A stretch of DNA of 11,875 nucleotides from Geodermatophilaceae bacterium. GTDB taxonomy: Bacteria > Actinomycetota > Actinomycetes > Mycobacteriales > Geodermatophilaceae. Made by a program: the position numbers and the translations under genes. Below are positions 8,001-11,875 of the stretch, one piece after another; position 1 is the stretch's first letter; the number at the start of each line of letters is the position of its first letter. Location: positions 1 to 11,875 of the forward strand of contig JACCXW010000448.1 in assembly GCA_013696785.1 (NCBI GenBank), in the 5' to 3' direction. The notes below the pieces were generated by a model that ran no database searches, was not told the origin of the DNA, and saw only the letters and a list, made by a program, of their open reading frames with translations.

Positions 8001-8273
8001 CCGGACGCACGGGTCGGGACAGTGGACAAGTTCCAGGGCCAGGAGGCGCCGGTCGTCATCTACTCGATGGCGAGTTCCTCCGCAGAGGACGCGCCGCGCG
8101 GCGTCGGGTTCCTCTACGACCTGCATCGGCTCAACGTCGCGGTGTCCCGTGCGCAGGCACTCGCCATCGTCGTGGCAAGCCCGCGGCTGCTCGACGCGGC
8201 GGTGCACTCCCCCGAGCAGCTCCGCAAGGTGAACGCCCTGTGCCGCTATGTCGAGGTCGCCGCGACGGTCTAG
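5010..8273 (+). CDS. Fused RecB/Cas4-like nuclease, RNase H-like exonuclease and SF1 helicase (TM0106-type)
   Basis: The 1087-residue protein has three enzymatic parts. (a) Residues 1-230 are a PD-(D/E)XK nuclease of the RecB/Cas4 type: Asp115 in GQAD, Asp135 and Lys137 in IADTK, with Cys21 plus Cys214, Cys217 and Cys223 arranged like the Fe-S cysteines of Cas4/AddB. (b) Residues 310-500 are a DEDD exonuclease-like fold (YprB/RNase_H_2): YLDFEGD with Asp319 and Glu321, and YNRLD with Asp482. (c) Residues 690-1087 are an SF1 (AAA_11/AAA_12, Dna2/Upf1-like) helicase: Walker A GPPGSGKT (719-726), DEAG (822-825), GDPQQL (846-851), SWRMHPE (889-895), TVDKFQGQE (1004-1012) and VAVSRAQ (1043-1049). 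All motifs look intact. The family is known in actinobacteria as a RecB nuclease/helicase bifunctional protein; its DNA- or RNA-processing role is not established to my knowledge. It is probably cotranscribed with the SirB1-like gene 6 bp downstream. Confidence 0.93.
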   Translation: MQNVDGRLVLSPTDLTKHLACPHVTTLDLRALEMPAASAAPDDALALILDKGNSHEKEFLDSLVREGKSVLEIPTEFDAAGRRRAERLTVEAMRQGVDVIYQAAFFDAQWGGQADFLLRTDRPSDLGSWSYDIADTKLARQLKVPALLQMATYAERLTVLQGVPPENLFVVTGDGVRRPWRLLDVSSFARRARARLRSAIDVPPATEALPVQHCSQCRWAPRCKQEWADNDDLSLVANMRADQRLKLRDAGIRTVVDLAAANPQTLPTARGSADRLVGQARLQVAERQDGAPSYELLEPHPVLGLCRLPEPDPGDVYLDFEGDPYAEEGAGREYLAGIGDAAGGFRTLWAHSRDKERAMITDLVDYLLQRWRQYPGMHVYHYASYETAAIKRLTGRYGVREAELDQLLRGERFVDLYAVVRQGLRISKPSYSIKYLEAFYWGAVRGGGEVADAMESVVAYEKWLVERDPTTLAQIEDYNRLDVESTAALHVWLEERRWEAAGTFGPLPRPGDVLTEPADVSDAELVETALAERMCAAGQPLLAALVQWHRREGRPRWWDIFRLKDLTDDDLVRDASALGGLSVPEPAGTEKRSTLWRYTFLPQDTKVGKEALDVDTATTVGTVFAGDAASGWLVLKVGPGKPAPTPRGFAPGGPPGDQVMRESIAFVAEQQLAGGSTPGQRLLERRVPAGMDLLAGESPQMAVVRVGRTLRGEVLAVQGPPGSGKTTVAAELIRALLDDGKRVGVTATSHAVIGNLLSAVDRPGMQKCDPTEHCGACDVEHTTSNAAVLAALTTGAARLVGGTAWLWARADMRASVDVLVVDEAGQFALANAVAVAQAASSLVLLGDPQQLTQPTQAQHPDGADASALGHLLRDHNTIPPERGIFLDTSWRMHPEITAFVSDLAYESRLLAAPGRERQRIHSAGLLAGSGLRYVPVSHEGNAAGSDEEVHVVAGLVSDLVGGLYADHKDVERPLGLSEILVVTPYNNQVGRLRAALPPDARVGTVDKFQGQEAPVVIYSMASSSAEDAPRGVGFLYDLHRLNVAVSRAQALAIVVASPRLLDAAVHSPEQLRKVNALCRYVEVAATV

Positions 8274-8279
8274 CTATCG

Positions 8280-9053
8280 TTGCCGGTCGTGGAGGCCGTC
8301 GAGGAGTTCCGCGCCGTGCTGCGGCGCCCGGGTTGGACCCTCGACGAGGCCGCGCTCGCGATCGCCGCCGGCGCCGACCCGACGGTTCAGGCCGACCGGT
8401 GGCTCACCGAACTCGACCGGCTGGCCGAAGGACTGGATTCCTTCGACGGCCTGATCCGACGGCTGTTCGTGACCGAGGGCTTCGCCGGCAACGCGCAGAT
8501 GTACCACGACCCGCGCAACTCCCTGCTCCACCAGGTGCTTGCCCGCCGGCTGGGGCTGCCGATCACGCTGTCGGTCGTCTGCATGGAGGTCGGCCGCCGT
8601 GCCGGCATCGCGCTGGAGGGGGTCGCGATGCCGGGACACTTCCTGGTCCGCCACGCCGGCACCGACTCTTACGTGGACGCCTTCGGGGGCGGCGAGCTGC
8701 TTGACCTCGACGGCTGCGAGAACCGATTCCGCCGCTCCACCGGGATGCAGATCCCGTTCGGGGAGCACCTGCTGCCGACCGCCACGGAGCCGGCGATCCT
8801 GGCCCGAATCCTGGAGAACCTGCGCGCCGTCTACCGCGCCGGCCACCCCGCCGATCTGGAGTGGGTGCTGCGGATGCGATTGGCCCTGCCCGGTACCGGC
8901 GTCGAGGAGGTCATCGAGCTGGGCGAGGCGATGGGGCGCCGGGGTGGCTGGCTCGACGCCGCCGCCTACCTCGAGTCCACTGTGGACAGCTGGCCGCAGT
9001 ACGCCGAGCGGCTGTCCGGCGCAGCCCGCTCGCTGCGCGCCCACCTCAACTGA
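8280..9053 (+). CDS. SirB1/transglutaminase-like protein with TPR-like C-terminus
   Basis: About 257 residues (from TTG 8280) or 254 (from GTG 8289); neither start has a clear ribosome binding site, and translation may depend on the helicase gene that stops six bases upstream. Residues 55-150 carry the SirB1 / transglutaminase-like core: YHDPRNSLLHQVL, RLGLPITLSVVCMEVGRR, MPGHFLVR and YVDAFGGGELL. The conserved His120 (PGHF) and Asp133 (DAF) match the family. Cys101 is near where a thiol nucleophile could lie, but many SirB1 proteins lack it, so enzyme activity is uncertain. Residues about 170-257 are helical and resemble tetratricopeptide repeats, as in other family members. The family's cellular role is poorly defined; no function is claimed. 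It faces deaD across a 143-bp gap holding a palindrome. Confidence 0.85.
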   Translation: MPVVEAVEEFRAVLRRPGWTLDEAALAIAAGADPTVQADRWLTELDRLAEGLDSFDGLIRRLFVTEGFAGNAQMYHDPRNSLLHQVLARRLGLPITLSVVCMEVGRRAGIALEGVAMPGHFLVRHAGTDSYVDAFGGGELLDLDGCENRFRRSTGMQIPFGEHLLPTATEPAILARILENLRAVYRAGHPADLEWVLRMRLALPGTGVEEVIELGEAMGRRGGWLDAAAYLESTVDSWPQYAERLSGAARSLRAHLN

Positions 9054-9080
9054 CAGCGCTACCACCGGCCCCCCAAATCC

Positions 9081-9158
9081 CCGGTGATCATGAAGATGCA
9101 TGGTCCGTTTTGCCCGGAATCGCCCAGCTCAGATCGCCCGAAACTTCATGATCGCCGG
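9081..9158. repeat. Long palindromic element between convergent genes
   Basis: CCGGTGATCATGAAG (9081-9095) pairs with CTTCATGATCGCCGG (9144-9158): 15 bp with a single T/G position, around a 48-base centre. It occupies the only sizeable non-coding gap between two convergent genes. It could be a bidirectional transcription terminator (though no T-tract follows either arm), a repetitive extragenic palindrome, or a short non-autonomous mobile element. I see only one copy in the window. Confidence 0.7.
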
Positions 9159-9196
9159 AGTCTGGATGGGCCGGCATATGCGCGCGCCGGTGCTGG

Positions 9197-10852
9197 TCAG
9201 GTGCGGCCGCGGGGGCGCTTCGGTTGGGTGCGGTCGCGGCGGATCACCGCCTTCTTGCCTTTGATCGTGGTGCCCTTCAGCGCTTGGATCACCTCGTCCA
9301 CGGCAGCATCGGGGATCTCCACCAGTGAGAAGCGGTCGGAGATCTCGATCGAGCCGATGTCGCGGCCGGTCAGCCGCGATTCTCCGGCGATCGCCCCGAC
9401 CAGGTCCTGCGGCCGGATCCCTGCGCTGCGCCCGGCCCCGACGAAGATCCGGGCCGTCGGCTCCGTGGACGTGCGGGCGGCCTTCGCCTCCGTCGCGGTC
9501 ACGGTCGGGATGTCCTCCTCCTCGGCGGAGGAACCGCCGGTCGCCTCGTGCGCCAGCTGCACCGCGGCCAGCGCCACCTCGAGTACGTCGAACTCCGCGG
9601 CCAGCGTCTCGACCACCACCCGGAATCCGTCCAGATCTCCGGCCAGCAGGTTCTCGTGGATCGCCGCGCGGGTGCTCTCCAGCCGACGGGCCCGCAGGTC
9701 CGCCACGGTGGGCACGCTCTCCAAATGCATCCGCTGCTTGGTGGCCCGCTCGATGGCCTTGAGCATCCGGTGCTCGCGCGGCTCGGCGAGGGTGATCGCC
9801 ACGCCGGACCGACCGGCCCGGCCCACCCGCCCGATCCGGTGCACGTAGGACTCCGGATCGGACGGAACGTCGTAGTTGATGACGTGGGTGAGCTGGTCGA
9901 TGTCCAGACCACGGGCGGCGACATCCGTGGCGACCAGCAGCTCCGCCGTGCCGCCTCGCAGCCGCCCCATCACGCGGTCACGCTGGTCCTGCGTCATCCC
10001 CCCGTGCAGCGCCTCGGCGCGGTACCCGCGCCCGTTCAGCGTCTCGGTGAGCCGGTCCACCTCGTCGCGGGTGCGACAGAACACGATCGCCGCAGTGGGC
10101 GACTCCACGTCCAGGATCCGTCCCAGCGTGGCCGGCTTGTGCGCGCGGGCGACGACGTATGCCGTCTGCCGTACGAGCGGCGTTCCGCCGGCCGTGGCCG
10201 GGCCGCGCCCGACCTGCACCGAAACCGGGTCGCGCAGGTAGCGACGGGCCAGCTTTTCCACCCGGGCCGGGATCGTCGCGGAGAACAGCAGGGTCTGCCG
10301 GTCGCCCGGCGTCGCCGCCATGATCGCGTCGAGATCCTCCGCGAAGCCCATGTCGAGCATCTCGTCCGCCTCGTCCAGGACGACCGTCGCCAGCTGAGCC
10401 AGCGCCAGGCTGCCCCGGTTGAGGTGGTCGAGCACGCGGCCCGGCGTACCGACGACGACATCGACGCCGCTGCTCAACGCGCGCAGCTGCCGCACGATGG
10501 GCTGCCCGCCGTAGATCGGCAGCACCCGGGCGCGCATGTCGCGGCCGTACCGGTGGATCGCCTCGGACACCTGCATGGCCAGTTCGCGGGTGGGCACCAG
10601 GACCAACGCCCGCGGAGCACGGCCGCGATCTGAGTCCGGAAGCTGCTGCAGGATCGGCAACGCGAACGCCGCCGTCTTGCCGGTCCCGGTCGCGGCCTGC
10701 CCCATCAGGTCCCGGCCCTGCAGCAGCAGCGGGATCGCCTCCCGCTGGATCGGCGTGGGCTCCTCGTAACCGAGTTCGGCCAGCGCCTGCACCAGTTCCG
10801 AGCGCAGCTCCAGGTTGCTGAACTCCTCGGCGTTGGCGGGCGAATCAGGCAC
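9197..10852 (-). CDS. deaD: DEAD-box ATP-dependent RNA helicase with DbpA-like RNA-binding domain
   Basis: The 551-residue protein unwinds structured RNA, in ribosome assembly or mRNA turnover and often in cold adaptation. It has an N-terminal Phe11 and Q motif (GYEEPTPIQ, 28-36), Walker A ATGTGKT (54-60), PTRELA (87-92), DEAD (160-163), SAT (191-193), ATDVAARGLD (308-317) and HRIGRVGR (338-345). A linker of about 380-465 follows, then a DbpA/CsdA-type RNA-binding domain (about 467-540, starting ARIFVGAGR) and a basic tail ending KRPRGRT. Overall order and length match actinobacterial DeaD. The frame is open upstream to 11050, but those residues are unlike the family. GTG 10850-10852 is chosen because GGAG stands six bases before it. 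It converges on the SirB1-like gene and diverges from a decayed beta-propeller fragment. Confidence 0.94.
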   Translation of the reverse strand: MPDSPANAEEFSNLELRSELVQALAELGYEEPTPIQREAIPLLLQGRDLMGQAATGTGKTAAFALPILQQLPDSDRGRAPRALVLVPTRELAMQVSEAIHRYGRDMRARVLPIYGGQPIVRQLRALSSGVDVVVGTPGRVLDHLNRGSLALAQLATVVLDEADEMLDMGFAEDLDAIMAATPGDRQTLLFSATIPARVEKLARRYLRDPVSVQVGRGPATAGGTPLVRQTAYVVARAHKPATLGRILDVESPTAAIVFCRTRDEVDRLTETLNGRGYRAEALHGGMTQDQRDRVMGRLRGGTAELLVATDVAARGLDIDQLTHVINYDVPSDPESYVHRIGRVGRAGRSGVAITLAEPREHRMLKAIERATKQRMHLESVPTVADLRARRLESTRAAIHENLLAGDLDGFRVVVETLAAEFDVLEVALAAVQLAHEATGGSSAEEEDIPTVTATEAKAARTSTEPTARIFVGAGRSAGIRPQDLVGAIAGESRLTGRDIGSIEISDRFSLVEIPDAAVDEVIQALKGTTIKGKKAVIRRDRTQPKRPRGRT

Positions 10853-10858
10853 AAGTTG

Positions 10859-10862
10859 CTCC
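10859..10862 (-). promoter_or_regulatory. Ribosome binding site of deaD
   Basis: On the minus strand GGAG lies six bases before the GTG at 10850-10852. The alternative GTG at 10880-10882 has no comparable site, so this fixes the start. Confidence 0.65.
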
Positions 10863-10973
10863 AAGAGGGGGGACGTTGTCACGCGCAGGAAAGCTGCGTA
10901 CCCCCAGTGTCCCGCTGCCGCCACCTTCAACGCGAAACCGCTCGTTGTTGACAGCGGCGTTCTCTCCGGGTCA

Positions 10974-11465
10974 GGGGCCCGGCTCTGGGAGCGCCGCGAG
11001 CCCGTCAGTGGCGACTTGGGCGACAGCGCCCTCGCGGTGGATCCGGTCACGGGGGCAGTCGTCCTGGCCTCGACGCCGACGTCGATCGGTGGCCAGATCG
11101 TCGACCCGCTGACGACGGCCTACGCCCCGTCGGGGGCACAGCTGTGGCGCACGGTCGTCCCAGGGACCGAGTTCCTGCCGGGTCTGCCCGTCGACGTGGA
11201 GGTCGATTCGCGCGAACGGGCGGTCCACGTCGGACACACCTACGCCCGGCCCTTCCTTTAAACCGGATTCGCGCTGGACACCTTCGACCGCGACGGCGTG
11301 CTCGTGTGGCAGGCCCGCTACTCAGCGCCGGAGACGAGCCTCGACTTCGCCGACTTCGCCGACTTCGCCGCGACACCGGACGGCGTTTATCTCACCGGCA
11401 CCATCGACGACGAGAGCGACTTCTTCCTCACCGACTGGCTGACCCTGGCCTACCCGCCGGCCTGA
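10974..11465 (+). pseudogene. Decayed 3' fragment of a beta-propeller-like protein, with in-frame TAA
   Basis: The translated frame shows a repeat pattern: GARLWERREP, then DSALAVDPVTGAVVLAS, YAPSGAQLWRTVVPG, DVEVDSRERAVHVGHTY, then after a TAA stop (11259-11261) FDRDGVLVWQARYSAPE, ATPDGVYLTGTIDDE and DWLTLAY, ending at TGA 11463-11465. Alternation of 'G-x-LW-x-R' strands with 'A-V-D-x-x-G-x-V-x-x-x-G' strands is characteristic of secreted SBBP/PQQ-like beta-propellers. The frame is unchanged across the TAA, so one substitution (for example a Tyr TAC to TAA) explains the break. No plausible start, signal peptide or ribosome binding site exists upstream, where deaD begins on the other strand, so the 5' part is lost too. 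The propeller family is inferred from the pattern only; a short expressed ORF cannot be excluded. Confidence 0.65.
11343..11369 (+). repeat. Three perfect 9-bp tandem repeats
   Basis: GACTTCGCC occurs three times in a row inside the propeller remnant, coding DFA three times. It looks like replication slippage; an intact homologue would probably have one or two copies. Confidence 0.85.
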
Positions 11466-11472
11466 ATCCGGG

Positions 11473-11875
11473 TCAGGCGGTGCGGGTCACCTTTGTCAAT
11501 CCGAACGGTCGGTCGGGGTCCACACCACGCGCCACCGCCAGGTGTAGGGCAAGTTGCTGCGCCCGTACGGCGTAGACGATCGGCGCGAGCAGCTCGTCCG
11601 TTCCTGCCGGTACGCCGATAAATGCACCCGCGCCCGGGACATCCTCACGATGCTCGGCGATCGCCACGACCCCGGCCCCACGCGCGGTCAGCGCAGCGGC
11701 CGCCGCCGCGACGTCGGCAGCCACCGGACCCGGGCTGCTGAAGCACAACGCGTGTACGCCGGCGCTCGCCGCCGCGATCGGCCCGTGCAGCAGGTCGTGT
11801 GGGGAGTAGCCGGTCGCGACGAGTCCGGTCGTCTCGGAGATCTTCAGCCCGCCCTCCAACGCGACCGGGTAGAGG
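11473..11875 (-). CDS. SIS-domain protein, C-terminal part (GlmS/AgaS-like sugar-phosphate isomerase domain)
   Basis: The gene enters from beyond the right edge; about 134 C-terminal residues are visible. LYPVALEGGLKISETTG, then YSPHDLLHGPIAAAS, is the second-SIS-domain signature of the GlmS/AgaS group, where the equivalent Glu and HGP segments help bind and isomerise a sugar phosphate. The tail ALHLAVARGVDPDRPFGLTKVT is the usual end of such SIS proteins. A glutamine amidotransferase domain, which would identify GlmS itself, is off-window. Many actinobacterial proteins of about 300-350 residues have only two SIS domains, so the exact reaction is undetermined. Its stop lies 7 bases from the end of the propeller remnant. 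Confidence 0.85.
   Translation of the reverse strand, partial: LYPVALEGGLKISETTGLVATGYSPHDLLHGPIAAASAGVHALCFSSPGPVAADVAAAAAALTARGAGVVAIAEHREDVPGAGAFIGVPAGTDELLAPIVYAVRAQQLALHLAVARGVDPDRPFGLTKVTRTA

Noticed and set aside
9171..9190. GC-rich dyad just after the deaD stop (CCGGC...GCCGG)
   Set aside because: The stem is five base pairs with no T-tract, and such dyads are frequent by chance in DNA of this composition.
10815..10973. Coding start for the propeller fragment at 10815
   Set aside because: The first 50 or so codons run antisense to the deaD start and its leader and show no propeller pattern or signal peptide.

Overview
The window reads as chromosomal DNA from a GC-rich actinobacterium. 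Codon third positions are strongly G/C, GTG and TTG starts occur, and long shadow reading frames run opposite real genes. The transhydrogenase closely resembles, from memory, the mycobacterial form (GVCINTGTIPSK motif, 468 residues). A transmembrane Ser/Thr kinase with a Pro/Thr-rich stalk fits the same phylum. I cannot name the genus.

Layout, left to right. (1) Positions 1-1128 (+) hold the 3' part of a secreted-type M1 zinc metallopeptidase with an extra beta-sandwich-like module before the catalytic centre. (2) Facing it, 1160-2818 (-) is a complete membrane Ser/Thr protein kinase. (3) Divergent from the kinase, 2903-4309 (+) is a soluble pyridine nucleotide transhydrogenase (sthA). (4) Its stop codon overlaps the stop of a Doc/Fic-type toxin (4306-4668, -). 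That toxin overlaps by GTGA with an upstream ribbon-helix-helix antitoxin (4665-4880, -), giving a compact toxin-antitoxin operon. (5) Divergent from that operon, 5010-8273 (+) encodes a 1087-residue fusion of a Cas4/RecB-like nuclease, a DEDD/RNase H-like exonuclease and an SF1 helicase. (6) Six bases later comes a SirB1/transglutaminase-like protein (8280-9053, +). (7) A convergent gap with a long palindrome (9081-9158) separates it from a DeaD-type RNA helicase with a DbpA-like RNA-binding tail (9197-10852, -). (8) Positions 10974-11465 (+) look like a decayed fragment of a beta-propeller-like gene, with no usable start and an in-frame TAA. (9) The window closes on the C-terminal end of a SIS-domain protein (from 11473, -).

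The genes do not form one pathway. The most system-like block is 4306-8273: a toxin-antitoxin operon and a large nuclease-helicase are transcribed away from each other across a 129-bp region carrying two dyads, one of them a perfect 14-bp inverted repeat. Whether they are linked functionally or only neighbours cannot be settled from one window. Two other places merit attention: the palindromic element between sirB1-like and deaD, which looks like a dispersed extragenic repeat or bidirectional terminator, and the beta-propeller remnant. No RNA genes, CRISPR arrays or insertion sequences were seen. No gene-free stretch exceeds about 150 bases.
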